From Prochlorococcus marinus str. MIT 0918 (GTDB taxonomy: Bacteria > Cyanobacteriota > Cyanobacteriia > PCC-6307 > Cyanobiaceae): a stretch of DNA of 64,000 nt. The position numbers were made by a program, and so were the translations under genes. Within the stretch, counting starts at the first letter, position 1; each line of letters opens with the position of its first letter. Where the stretch lies: positions 1,696,764 to 1,760,763 of the forward strand of contig NZ_CP114780.1 in the NCBI RefSeq assembly GCF_027359415.1, in the 5' to 3' direction. Shown piece by piece: positions 38,069 to 47,097 of the stretch. The notes under the pieces are model-generated. The model saw only the letters and a program-made list of their open reading frames with translations, ran no database searches and was not told where the DNA came from.

Positions 38069-38542
38069 TTACGTTTGAATTTCTTTTACTACTGTTTTCT
38101 CAGCTCTTGATAGTTCTTTATTTAGACGCTCTTTTAACTTCTCTGGTAAAGGTCTGTTAGAAAATGTTTTGTAATGGCCTGCCATTGAGTTCAAGGCAGT
38201 TTGCATTGTCGTAAAAGATGAGGAACTATTGACCTGAGGTCGATTCCTATATCTCGAGATATAAGCGGTAATTAACCCTAGTGCTTGATCCTTAGCCTCT
38301 AACTGCTTGTCTACATCTTCAGTTGGCAAAGCAATTGTCTCTTTTAGAGTTTGAGCTACTGAGACTGTATCTTTGACAAAGTCACCTGACATAGAAGGCT
38401 TTTCAGCTGTGACAGTCTGTCCAAAAGGATGTAAGACAATCAAGAGACCTATTAAAAGAGAGAATGAAACTCTTATGAACTTTTGGAAGTACTGAGAAAG
38501 GCTTTCATACATGTTGTATTTAGTAAGTAAATCTAGTTTCAT
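38069..38542 (-). CDS. psb27: Photosystem II assembly protein Psb27
   Basis: Psb27 binds CP43 on the lumen side during photosystem II assembly and repair before the manganese cluster forms. The C-terminal four-helix domain (about 50-157) shows DTVSVAQTLKETIALP, AYISRYRNRPQVNSSSSF and SMAGHYKTFSNRPLPEKLKERL. The 157-residue precursor has a signal segment (about 20-45, FIRVSFSLLIGLLIVLHPFG), but no lipobox cysteine; there is no Cys in the protein at all. A shorter start at Met11 is possible. It sits between proS and purA on one strand. Confidence 0.93.
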   Translation of the reverse strand: MKLDLLTKYNMYESLSQYFQKFIRVSFSLLIGLLIVLHPFGQTVTAEKPSMSGDFVKDTVSVAQTLKETIALPTEDVDKQLEAKDQALGLITAYISRYRNRPQVNSSSSFTTMQTALNSMAGHYKTFSNRPLPEKLKERLNKELSRAEKTVVKEIQT

Positions 38543-38552
38543 AGAGAGTAAG

Positions 38553-40349
38553 TCAAAATCGATTTTTTTGCTGATGAATTTCTTTGATTAATTGTGAAAT
38601 CGCTTCTTCATAATTGAGTACTTGTGAAGCCTTATTAGCTCTATTGATTAATTCCACCTTCTCTGAAGCTGAGTCCCTCCCTGCAATTATTTTCCATGGT
38701 ATACCTATCAAATCTGCATCTTTGAATTTTACACCTGCTCTTTCATCCCTATCATCTATTATCACGTCAATACCCTGTTTCATAAGCTTCAGATATATAC
38801 TTTCACCTAATTTTCTTTGATTATCGTCCTTCATATTTGCTATTAATACAATTGCTTCAAAGGGAGCAATTGTTATGGGCCATATAATCCCTGAGTCGTC
38901 ATGATTCTGTTCTACAGAAGCTTGAGCGAGCCTTGATATTCCTATTCCATAGCATCCCATCCAGAAAGGTTCTTCAAACCCAGATTCATTTGTAAAAGTA
39001 GCTTCAATTGATGAAGAATATTTACGACCTAATTGAAATATATGCCCTATTTCAATACCTCTTTTTTGTGTAAGTTTCTGTGTTGAATCATGAATACATT
39101 TGTCTCCTGCCATTGCTTTTCTAATGTCAACTCCATGAGGCTTTCCTCCAAGAGATAACCATGTAGCAAATGCTCTATGGTAATCAGTTTTATTTGATCC
39201 ACAAACAAAAGACTCTAAATCTAGCGCTGTATGATCTGCTAATCTAATAAACTTTTTATTCCATTTAATTGCTGTTTTTAAACAAGAGTCATCCAAGTCT
39301 GGGCCTATATAACCAAAAGGTATTTCACTTATCCCTTCAGAATCCAAATCTTCTTTAGAAGTGGCTGTGAGTTTAAGTAAAGATTTATTTAGATGTTGAC
39401 TTATTGCATTGCTGAGCTTTACTTCATTAACCTCCTGATCAGCTCTAATACTTATTAGTATTGGTTGTTTTATATTGCCTTCTAAAGTAGCTATGAAAAT
39501 AATTACTTTTACTATTTGAGTCTGATCAAAAGAGTTATTTTTACAAAGATCTTCTATTGTTTTTTGATCTTTTGTTTCTATAAGCTTAGAATTACTAAGT
39601 CTAAGCTTTTGAGCTTCATTTGGATGAGATATAGCCTTTTCTTGATTGGCAGCATATTTTTTATCTGGACTTACTAATATAAGATCTTCACCTGCCTCTG
39701 CTGTAACCATAAACTCTCTTGATTCTGCCCCGCCAATGGCACCACTATCAGCATCTACAGCTACTATTTCAAGACCACATCGTTTAAAAATCTTTTCATA
39801 AGCATTATTCATCTCTTGATATGTATTTTTCAGATCTAACTCATTTGAATGAAACGAATAAGCGTCTTTCATTATAAATTCTCTGCTTCTCATTAGGCCA
39901 AACCTTGGCCTAATTTCATCTCTAAATTTAGTTTGAATTTGATAAAGGTTTGCAGGAAGTTGTTTATAAGATTGCAAAATATCCCCTGCTATTTTTGTAA
40001 TTACTTCTTCATGAGTTGGTGCAAGGCCAAGTTCTCTATTTTGCCTATCTTTAAGATTAAACATTATGCCTTCACCAGCTGTGTAGCTATCCCATCTACC
40101 AGTTTTTTGCCATAACTCTGCAGGATGTAATTGTGGTAAAAGTGTTTGGAGACACCCCCTGTCATCTAATTCTTCTTGGACAATTGAAGTAATCTTCTTA
40201 ATTACTCTCCACATTAATGGCATATAAGCATATATCCCTGAAGTAACACGCTTGATAAATCCGCTTCTGACAAGCAGTTGATGTGAAACTATTTCGGCGT
40301 CGGCGGGTGTATCCCGCAGCGTCACCAGCAACAGGCGGGAGACGCGCAT
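38553..40349 (-). CDS. proS: Prolyl-tRNA synthetase
   Basis: Class II synthetase of bacterial type with an editing insertion. The 598-residue protein starts MRVSRLLLVTLRDTPADAEI and has motif 1-2 features (GIYAYMPLMWRVIKKI, LAPTHEEVIT, FRDEIRPRFGLMRSREFIMKDAYSFH). A long INS editing domain (about 230-380) follows, then motif 3 (GCYGIGISRL) and the anticodon domain. The frame is open to 40388, but GGAGA 5-9 bases before the ATG at 40349 decides the start. psb27 follows with a 10-base gap. Confidence 0.96.
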   Translation of the reverse strand: MRVSRLLLVTLRDTPADAEIVSHQLLVRSGFIKRVTSGIYAYMPLMWRVIKKITSIVQEELDDRGCLQTLLPQLHPAELWQKTGRWDSYTAGEGIMFNLKDRQNRELGLAPTHEEVITKIAGDILQSYKQLPANLYQIQTKFRDEIRPRFGLMRSREFIMKDAYSFHSNELDLKNTYQEMNNAYEKIFKRCGLEIVAVDADSGAIGGAESREFMVTAEAGEDLILVSPDKKYAANQEKAISHPNEAQKLRLSNSKLIETKDQKTIEDLCKNNSFDQTQIVKVIIFIATLEGNIKQPILISIRADQEVNEVKLSNAISQHLNKSLLKLTATSKEDLDSEGISEIPFGYIGPDLDDSCLKTAIKWNKKFIRLADHTALDLESFVCGSNKTDYHRAFATWLSLGGKPHGVDIRKAMAGDKCIHDSTQKLTQKRGIEIGHIFQLGRKYSSSIEATFTNESGFEEPFWMGCYGIGISRLAQASVEQNHDDSGIIWPITIAPFEAIVLIANMKDDNQRKLGESIYLKLMKQGIDVIIDDRDERAGVKFKDADLIGIPWKIIAGRDSASEKVELINRANKASQVLNYEEAISQLIKEIHQQKNRF

Positions 40350-40501
40350 AGAGATTCTCCTTTGATATGAATACTTAGAGACTAACAATAATCTCCCTCG
40401 TGGCTTCCAATTACAAAACTGTCATGACCATAGGATTGTCTGTAGAACTCTTTTGATGGATCTGCTATTTTCTGACAAGGTTTTATGGTTTTAGTAGAAA
40501 T

Positions 40502-40918
40502 ATGTTTAGGGGGGAATTAGATTCTTCGTCATTCAAGTCTTCTTCTGACTATTCAGGTGTGGATACAGAAGCATCATCTTTCAACTCAGCCCAAGACTCT
40601 CTTGTTGGCATAGATGAGGTCCAAAAATCATTGAATCGATCTAGAGCCTCTGTCTATAGATATACAAATACTGACCCACGTAATCTTAACCCTCCTTTTA
40701 ATCCGAGAAAGCTAAACCCTGAATTCAGAAGTGATCAAAAAGACCCGCTTTTGTTCCACTCCAACGAAGTGGCTAGGTTTGCCAAAGACATTCTTAGAAT
40801 AAAAGAGGTTAATGTAGAAGTGCTTAATTCTCCATCTACTGCGACTCAGGAGGTTTTGCTATTAATTCTTGATGAATTAAAGTCTATAAGAATTAAGCTA
40901 GATGGGTTGAATAAATAA
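40502..40918 (+). CDS. Putative helix-turn-helix DNA-binding protein, picocyanobacterial
   Basis: A 138-residue protein. Residues 1-35 are Ser/Asp rich and likely disordered. The middle (about 36-95) has IDEVQKSLNRSRASVYRYTN, which reads as a resolvase/excisionase-like helix-turn-helix, followed by NPPFNPRKLNPEFR and LLFHSNEVARFAKDIL. The C-terminal helix (EVLLLILDELKSIRIKLDGL) could dimerise. The family is conserved in cyanobacteria as far as I recall, but the target is unknown. It is divergent from proS. Confidence 0.7.
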   Translation: MFRGELDSSSFKSSSDYSGVDTEASSFNSAQDSLVGIDEVQKSLNRSRASVYRYTNTDPRNLNPPFNPRKLNPEFRSDQKDPLLFHSNEVARFAKDILRIKEVNVEVLNSPSTATQEVLLLILDELKSIRIKLDGLNK

Positions 40919-41193
40919 TCTGAAAAGATTTACAAATAACCTTTATTTTTTAGATTGATTAATAAATTGTAGAGAATTATTCATAGTCGCATTAAATTAA
41001 TCCTAATATTTTTGTAAATTATATTTTTCTATTAATAATTTAATTTTGCCTTATTTAATTTTTTAAGAAGATCGCTTATCCTTTTAACCTAAGACAATAG
41101 CTTTTGATATTATGGAATTTAAATCCCCATTGATTTTTATTGTTTTCTTAAGGAAAATTAACTTAATTAATTGTTCTACAGTCATAACAAACA

Positions 41194-41715
41194 ATGGATT
41201 TAAACCCTTTATCACCTGCTCCTTCTGCTGGATTAGTCAATTTAGTAGTAGAAATACCTGCTGGTAGTAGGAATAAATACGAATACTTCGCAGAAGCAGG
41301 AATCATGGCTCTAGATCGAGTTCTTCATTCATCGGTTCGTTATCCATTTGATTATGGCTTTATTCCAAATACTCTTGCTGAAGATGGTGCCCCTTTAGAT
41401 GCAATGGTTATTATGCAAGAGCCAACATTTGCTGGTTGTTTAATTAAAGCCAGACCTATTGGCCTATTAGATATGCATGATGAAGGTGCTTATGATGGCA
41501 AGTTATTATGTGTGCCTGTTGCAGATCCACGTCAGAAAGATATTACTAGTATTCGCCAAATTGCCCCCAATCAACTTGAAGATGTAGCAGAATTCTTTAG
41601 AACTTATAAGAGCTTAGAAGGTAGAGTTGTATTGATTGATGGTTGGCGTGATCATGATGCGGTAGAAGATCTATTAAAAGAATGTATCAAGGCAAAAAAA
41701 AATAAGTCTAAATGA
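41194..41715 (+). CDS. ppa: Inorganic pyrophosphatase, class I (second copy, altered signature)
   Basis: The 173-residue protein matches cyanobacterial class I enzymes along its length: LVVEIPAGSRNKYEY, DRVLHSSVRYPFDYGFIPNTL, MHDEGAYDGKLLCVP with both Asp, and RTYKSLEGR. The signature reads EDGAPLDAMV rather than DGDPLD, so the middle Asp (E. coli D67 position) is Ala. The other metal and phosphate ligands are kept. It is upstream of an ArsC/Spx-like gene (54-base gap). The first copy near 25.4 kb has the intact signature. Whether this one is active cannot be read from sequence. Confidence 0.93.
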   Translation: MDLNPLSPAPSAGLVNLVVEIPAGSRNKYEYFAEAGIMALDRVLHSSVRYPFDYGFIPNTLAEDGAPLDAMVIMQEPTFAGCLIKARPIGLLDMHDEGAYDGKLLCVPVADPRQKDITSIRQIAPNQLEDVAEFFRTYKSLEGRVVLIDGWRDHDAVEDLLKECIKAKKNKSK

Positions 41716-41769
41716 ATAATTATTCTATAATTTTTAGAAATTAGTATATATTTGCGTTAGTTCTTCTTT

Positions 41770-42138
41770 ATGGCTAATCAAGTGTTAATTAAAGTTTATA
41801 GTTATTCCCTTTGTGGAAGTTGTAAAAAAGCATTGAGTTGGCTTAGCCAAAATGGTATTGCTTATGAGATAATAGATATAATTAAATGTCCTCCTCCTTC
41901 AAGTCTTATTAAGGAAGGAGTAAAGCAATTGGGTGATAGAAAGTATCTATTAAATACTAGTGGTAAAAGTTATAGAAATATTGGGGCACAATTAATTAAA
42001 CGAATGAAAGATAGTGAGGTGATTGAATTGCTTTCAAAAGATAGCAAGTTGATTAAAAGACCTTTTGTTGTAAATACTAATGGTGAAATAATAGTTGGAT
42101 TTAATGAATCTAAGTGGGAAAGTTTCTTTTTGAATTAA
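41770..42138 (+). CDS. ArsC/Spx-family thioredoxin-fold protein
   Basis: A 122-residue protein with an N-terminal redox motif CGSC (KVYSYSLCGSCKKALSWL), then the alpha-beta insert with NTSGKSYRNIGAQLIKRM and KLIKRPFVVNTNGEIIVGF, the ArsC/Spx/MgsR pattern. It could be an arsenate reductase-like enzyme or a Spx-type regulator. The Arg of true ArsC is not evident, so the function is left open. The last 29 bases overlap the 3' end of the convergent membrane-protein gene. Confidence 0.85.
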   Translation: MANQVLIKVYSYSLCGSCKKALSWLSQNGIAYEIIDIIKCPPPSSLIKEGVKQLGDRKYLLNTSGKSYRNIGAQLIKRMKDSEVIELLSKDSKLIKRPFVVNTNGEIIVGFNESKWESFFLN

Positions 42139-43597
42139 AGTCATCTAATTCACTAATTACTTTATTCATACTGTCTTGACTTGTGAATTCATTAAGACTT
42201 AGTAATTTAAACTCTTCAAGTATTGAAGTTAGAAGGAATTGACTATTTTTTAATAAAGTATCGTCTTCTAATGATGAAGCAATCTCCTCCCAGAAACGAT
42301 CTATTACTTTAAGAGCTAGAGCTTCAAGCACTATGTCTTTTTTAGAAATCTCAGTACCTGTATTTTTTGACCATTCAATTATTGTATCTACTAAGCTTGA
42401 GGCCATTTGTATACTTATTGTTGACTCTGCAATCTCAATGATTTTATTATTTTTTAGTACTTTGGGGAAGGAATTATTTTCAAGACTTCTTTGAATAGCA
42501 TGTTCAAATAATGATATTAATTGAGGGCGCATATTAGGGCCTATCTTTTTGAGAAGTAATGGAACCCATATCCTTATAAAATCTGATATCTCAGAGGTCT
42601 CTTTCTTCTGAATAGATTGATAACTACATAGACCTCTAATTTTTTCTGGAAGAATAGGAGATCTAATTATATTTTGTATTGAATCAATTGTCCTAAAAGT
42701 TAGAATTTCTATTATTTCAATAGCTACTAATGCTACTACCCACTGACTTATAACCGCCCTAATTGGTTCGAATTGTATTAATTTAGCTTTTGATATTCTT
42801 TCTGTTATTGGGATTAATCTTAATAGCCTCATAAATGGTAAAAGAAGAGGTAAGTCAATCCATCTTTTTAAGATTGCATTGCTAAGTTTAATTTTTGGAA
42901 ATTTACGCTTTGTTTTATATATAGATAGGATTATATCTATTAAGAAAAGAATTTGGAAAGGAAAGTCTATTTTCCATGATGACTGCATATAGGTTCCATT
43001 TTGATTAATTATTCTTGAATAATTTGTTCTAATTAAAGGTAGTATCTCTGTTTCCCAAAAGAGTAACTCAGATTTTAGCTGATCATTAGAAATATAATTT
43101 TTACTCAGTAATTTCTTGATTCCAATTATGTAGTTTGATTCTTCTGATCTTTCATATAGATGAGTTTTTATTGTTTCTACTTTGTTAACACTATCAGGCA
43201 ATCGACTGGGCAATGATTTTAGTAAATCAATTGTAGAAGACTCATACTGCTTCAACAATTGCTGTACTAAATTGCTTTCTGTGCGGTCTCCATTTTTTAT
43301 TTCTTTACTAAGGGCTTTGAAAATAATCTGATTTTCCTTGCTCTTTTCATCAGTCTTTATCCCCTTGATTTTGTCATAAGCATCAGTAATGTTAGGAATC
43401 CATTTTAAAGATATTGATGAGGAATTAGTTATATAAATACTTCTATTTAGCCAAAAACTCCTTAAAGGAATGTAGCTAATGTCAAAAAGAATCCAACCAA
43501 GATTGATAATTGCAATGAAAGCTAGAAGCTTTTCCCAGACTTTCCAGGACACACTCTCAGACTCCTGATTTCTTTCTTGCCAACGTGGTATAGCCAT
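42110..43597 (-). CDS. Large conserved-looking membrane protein, function unknown
   Basis: A 495-residue protein. It has an N-terminal membrane segment (WEKLLAFIAIINLGWILFD, about 22-40), a polar region with YERSEESNYIIGIKKLL, and a central hydrophobic stretch (FPFQILFLIDIILSIY) followed by basic helices. Another membrane segment (AVISQWVVALVAIEIIEIL, about 283-300) precedes a long helical C-terminal half. A basic set of helices near 240-270 recalls voltage-channel-like S4-S5 regions but is not proof. It overlaps the ArsC-like gene by 29 bases, tail to tail. Confidence 0.75.
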   Translation of the reverse strand: MAIPRWQERNQESESVSWKVWEKLLAFIAIINLGWILFDISYIPLRSFWLNRSIYITNSSSISLKWIPNITDAYDKIKGIKTDEKSKENQIIFKALSKEIKNGDRTESNLVQQLLKQYESSTIDLLKSLPSRLPDSVNKVETIKTHLYERSEESNYIIGIKKLLSKNYISNDQLKSELLFWETEILPLIRTNYSRIINQNGTYMQSSWKIDFPFQILFLIDIILSIYKTKRKFPKIKLSNAILKRWIDLPLLLPFMRLLRLIPITERISKAKLIQFEPIRAVISQWVVALVAIEIIEILTFRTIDSIQNIIRSPILPEKIRGLCSYQSIQKKETSEISDFIRIWVPLLLKKIGPNMRPQLISLFEHAIQRSLENNSFPKVLKNNKIIEIAESTISIQMASSLVDTIIEWSKNTGTEISKKDIVLEALALKVIDRFWEEIASSLEDDTLLKNSQFLLTSILEEFKLLSLNEFTSQDSMNKVISELDDFNSKRNFPT

Positions 43598-43656
43598 AAT
43601 TATGTAAAGTCCCTTTTAACTTAGATAGATCTAAAATATGTGACTATGGTAAGTAA

Positions 43657-44400
43657 TTGAATTCATTAATAACGTTGGCTGACTTTTCTAAAGATAAGAA
43701 TTTAAGAACAAATTCATCTCTTCAGAGTAAGAAGATTAGCTTATGGGCTTCTTTTTGGGAATTGTTTGGGCCCATATTCTTTGCATTGTCTTTATATGCA
43801 GGAGTAAAGCAATTTATTGCTGAAGCACGATATATCCCTTCAGGATCAATGTTGCCTACTCTTCAAATTAATGATCGGCTTATTATAGAGAAGCTTACTT
43901 ATTTAAGCCGAACTCCTCAACGTGGGGAAATCGTTGTATTTAATTCTCCTCATTCCTTTAATGAGAGTTTGATAGCAGATCGAGCTAGTCCTCTTCCTTC
44001 AACTCTTAAGTGTGCTGTAGTTAGTTTTCCTCTTTTTAACCTCATACCAGGGATAGTTGACAAAGCCTGTTATGCATATATAAAACGTGTTGTTGCTGTT
44101 GGTGGTGATGATGTTGTTATTAATTCTCAAGGGCGCGTGTTTATAAACAATGAATTTGTTAATGAGCCATATGTGACGAATTACTGTTCCTCGGAAAATA
44201 CTAATTTTATGAACTGTCGCTTTCTAAGAACAAAAGTTCCTCTTGGGCATGTTTTGGTTTTAGGAGACAATAGATCTAATAGTTGGGATGGGAGGTATTG
44301 GCCAGGGAATAAGTTTTTACCTGAAGAACAGATTTTAGGTAGGGCGGTTTTGAGGTTTTGGCCTATTAATAGGATTGGGAACCTGAATCAAATTCAATGA
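43657..44400 (+). CDS. lepB: Signal peptidase I
   Basis: Cleaves Sec/Tat signal peptides at the membrane. The 247-residue protein has one N-terminal transmembrane segment (about 33-50), the catalytic Ser in SGSMLPTL (S64), the Lys in YIKRVVAVGGD (K143), and box E GDNRSNSWDGRYWPG. No ATG lies near the start; TTG at 43657 (after an in-frame stop) and TTG at 43675 are both possible. Its 3' end overlaps the convergent dihydroorotase-like gene by 35 bases. Confidence 0.95.
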   Translation: MNSLITLADFSKDKNLRTNSSLQSKKISLWASFWELFGPIFFALSLYAGVKQFIAEARYIPSGSMLPTLQINDRLIIEKLTYLSRTPQRGEIVVFNSPHSFNESLIADRASPLPSTLKCAVVSFPLFNLIPGIVDKACYAYIKRVVAVGGDDVVINSQGRVFINNEFVNEPYVTNYCSSENTNFMNCRFLRTKVPLGHVLVLGDNRSNSWDGRYWPGNKFLPEEQILGRAVLRFWPINRIGNLNQIQ

Positions 44401-45655
44401 GCCCACAATCAATAATTTTCCCTGTAATTTGCTTTCCTTTAAAGGGTTGATTAGAAGAATATGGTTCTCCCCAATGGCTTTGTCTATCAGATGTTTGCTC
44501 CCACTTCCCTTGTGGATCAAAACAAAGCCAACGATAACTTTCAGTGCTTAATGTTTCAGGAGCTAGTCCCAATAGTTTAGATGGGCCGAAACTAATTGCT
44601 TCCCATAATTGTTCAACAGTCCATTGAGACTTTTCTACTAATTCATGCCACAAACAAGGAAGTACTAGGTTATGCCCACTTAAACCTGGCCTTCTCTCAC
44701 CAGTAGGCTTTAATGTCTCAAGTTCATCTAATGGGGTTCCAGTTACAGATACACCCGTTAAGATTCTTTCTTGAAGTGCTTCGATAAGTTTTTTTCTATC
44801 ATTAGCATTCCCCAGAGAAGGTAATACTTTTATACCTAATTCTGTTGAAGAGACTTTTGTTTGGTCTGCTATAAGATGCCACCAGCATACGCTAGCCATT
44901 GGTCGTGGATTACTATGTTTTAAAGCCGAAATTCCAGCAGCAGTAGATAAGTTCATTAACCTTATCGATGCTTCAGGATGTTGTTTTTGTAATGCCAATA
45001 AAAGATTTAATGGAATGATTTCACTATCTGTAGGGTCTTGCTGCAAACCTGAACGAAGCGCCTCAACTCCTTCTCTCACAATCCCATCCCCCTGAATGGA
45101 TGGATCTCTTGGTGCTATTAGAAGAGGCTTATCTTTTAATTCAGCTAGTAAAAGTCCTTTTTTTAATAAATCTATAGGTATGATGAAGTCGTTATCAGCT
45201 AAACCAATAGCACCATTATTAAGTAGATCTTGATGTGAAGATAATACTTTTCCTTCGCCTTTCAAGCTAAAGCCACCCCAAAGATGAATGAAAACATTTC
45301 CCTGAGGATTTAATAGTCCTTGTAAATGTTCAGCAAGGTCTCTCCACAGTATGCTTTTGGGAAGAAGCGCAATTTGTCCGTAACCAGCATATGCCGCTTT
45401 CCTTCGCAAACTTGATAATGTCTCTATGTTGCTATTGAAGTGATTCTCTAGAAAAGAATGAGGATCTACTAAACAAGGTGCAAAAATCCAACTTTGTGCA
45501 TTAGTTCTTTTTATATTTAATTTTTTGGCTAAATTACGCGCATCTTCCCCAAAGGATTTTATTTTCCTATTGGTAATTAAGACGGCATCATTAACTAACT
45601 TTTTGTCAGGACCGTAAAGGATTTGAATAGGGTCAAATAGATATGAATTAGACAT
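44366..45655 (-). CDS. Dihydroorotase-like protein without metal-binding residues
   Basis: The 429-residue protein follows the dihydroorotase chain from end to end but has lost the active site. The N-terminal DPHxHLR metal motif reads DPHSFLENHF, the HxS/T position reads NLSTAAGIS, and the DHAPH segment reads VTGTPLDE. The late signature KPTGERRPGLSGHNLVLP is kept. It is therefore a pseudo-dihydroorotase, perhaps a partner of an active enzyme or a protein with another role. ATG at 45655 is preferred to the start at 45688, which lies inside the upstream histidine-phosphatase gene. Confidence 0.85.
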   Translation of the reverse strand: MSNSYLFDPIQILYGPDKKLVNDAVLITNRKIKSFGEDARNLAKKLNIKRTNAQSWIFAPCLVDPHSFLENHFNSNIETLSSLRRKAAYAGYGQIALLPKSILWRDLAEHLQGLLNPQGNVFIHLWGGFSLKGEGKVLSSHQDLLNNGAIGLADNDFIIPIDLLKKGLLLAELKDKPLLIAPRDPSIQGDGIVREGVEALRSGLQQDPTDSEIIPLNLLLALQKQHPEASIRLMNLSTAAGISALKHSNPRPMASVCWWHLIADQTKVSSTELGIKVLPSLGNANDRKKLIEALQERILTGVSVTGTPLDELETLKPTGERRPGLSGHNLVLPCLWHELVEKSQWTVEQLWEAISFGPSKLLGLAPETLSTESYRWLCFDPQGKWEQTSDRQSHWGEPYSSNQPFKGKQITGKIIDCGLIEFDSGSQSY

Positions 45656-45659
45656 GAAT

Positions 45660-46988
45660 TTATAGTGCTCCTTGAGCTGTCTTGTCAATTACACCTCCTA
45701 AGTGGGAGGTGATATTTAGAGATGTGATTACGTCAAGATCATCTTGTGTTGCTTTTAAGTCGATTATTGTAATGCCACCATTCCCTTGCTTGATTTTCCA
45801 TATATCTGAAGTTGAAAGCCCAAGGAGGTTGCAAATAATTGTTTTGTTGACTGCATCATGAGCGACAACAAGAGCAGTTTCATGAGGCGAAAGCTTCTTA
45901 CAAATAAGCTTCCAACTTTTCATGGCTCTCTTGGACACTTCTTCTATGTTCTCCCCTTGAGGCATTTGAACTTTTTGTGGAGATTGTTTCCACTTGGTTA
46001 ATAAGTCATTCCAATTTAAAGAGATTTCAGACTCTAACTTGCCTTCCCACAGTCCATGGCCAATTTCAATAAGTCCTTTTTGTTCTTGAATTGTAATTGG
46101 GGGATGATTTCTTAAAATGATTTGTGCCGTTTCAATTGGCCTTGACATAGAGCTACAAAAAACCTGGTCAAAAACTATGTCCTCTAAAAAATTACCTGCC
46201 GATATAGCCTGTTGCTTACCTTTCTCATTGAGTGGGACATCTATTTGTCCTTGAAATCGACCTGCTTTATTCCAATCTGTTTCTCCATGCCTAACAAGAA
46301 TAATTCGAGCGGAATTCCCTTTTGGAGATAGTTTTTGTTCAAGGTGCGCTGTATTATTTAGAGTTTGTATTTGAACATCATATTCATTATTTTTATAAGA
46401 GTTTATATTGAAAATCGAGATTGATGAATTATCTAATTTGATTCTTCTATATCCAATATTTGGTTTGTTTAATATCTTTAATATTAAAGAACGAAGAATT
46501 GCATTATGTGCAACTATAACTATGTTCTTATCTTCATCTTGATTATATTTTTCATATAGATTCTGCAAGAAATTTTCTGATTGGTGCATTAATTCTTCAA
46601 TAGGCTTATAGCTATTTCCATTTTCATTTTGAAGAGTAAGTTCATTAGGAGAATCTTTCCAGGTTAAATATAGATCAGGAAATTTTTCTTTGACTTCATG
46701 AACTGTTAGTCCACTCCATGGACCTAAGTCTACCTCTAGCAAATCATTATCAAAAACAGTGGTGATCTGGGGATGATGCTTTGATAATTCTTTTGTTGTA
46801 TCTGCTGCTCGTTTAAGTGGTGAACTGTAAATTGCGTCAATATTTAAATCTTTTAATGCCAACCCAGTTTTTGCAGCTTGGAGAATTCCTTTCTCTGTAA
46901 GCGTTGAGAGATCATTTCGTCCTTGTATCCGTTTTTCAAGGTTATAGGTACTTAACCCATGGCGAATTAATAGAAGGCGTAAGGTCAT
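45660..46988 (-). CDS. Tandem histidine phosphatase (phosphoglycerate mutase-like)
   Basis: A 442-residue fusion of two histidine-phosphatase domains. The first has LIRHGLSTYNLEKRIQGRNDLS with H10 and IVAHNAILRSL. The second has LVRHGETDWNKAGRFQGQ with H234, SRPIETA and VVAHDAVNKTI. Both catalytic His and RHG motifs are intact. In picocyanobacteria the gene is annotated as alpha-ribazole phosphatase or phosphoglycerate mutase; substrate unproven. The dihydroorotase-like gene starts 4 bases beyond its stop, so they are cotranscribed. Confidence 0.88.
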   Translation of the reverse strand: MTLRLLLIRHGLSTYNLEKRIQGRNDLSTLTEKGILQAAKTGLALKDLNIDAIYSSPLKRAADTTKELSKHHPQITTVFDNDLLEVDLGPWSGLTVHEVKEKFPDLYLTWKDSPNELTLQNENGNSYKPIEELMHQSENFLQNLYEKYNQDEDKNIVIVAHNAILRSLILKILNKPNIGYRRIKLDNSSISIFNINSYKNNEYDVQIQTLNNTAHLEQKLSPKGNSARIILVRHGETDWNKAGRFQGQIDVPLNEKGKQQAISAGNFLEDIVFDQVFCSSMSRPIETAQIILRNHPPITIQEQKGLIEIGHGLWEGKLESEISLNWNDLLTKWKQSPQKVQMPQGENIEEVSKRAMKSWKLICKKLSPHETALVVAHDAVNKTIICNLLGLSTSDIWKIKQGNGGITIIDLKATQDDLDVITSLNITSHLGGVIDKTAQGAL

Positions 46989-47097
46989 TGGCAGAGGTTT
47001 TTTACGAATTCATACTATGGATACCCTCTCAACCTAATCTTGATTGTGAGATGAGAGTTGTTTTGTGCTCATTTCTTTTCTTTGAGTGAATCTTCTT

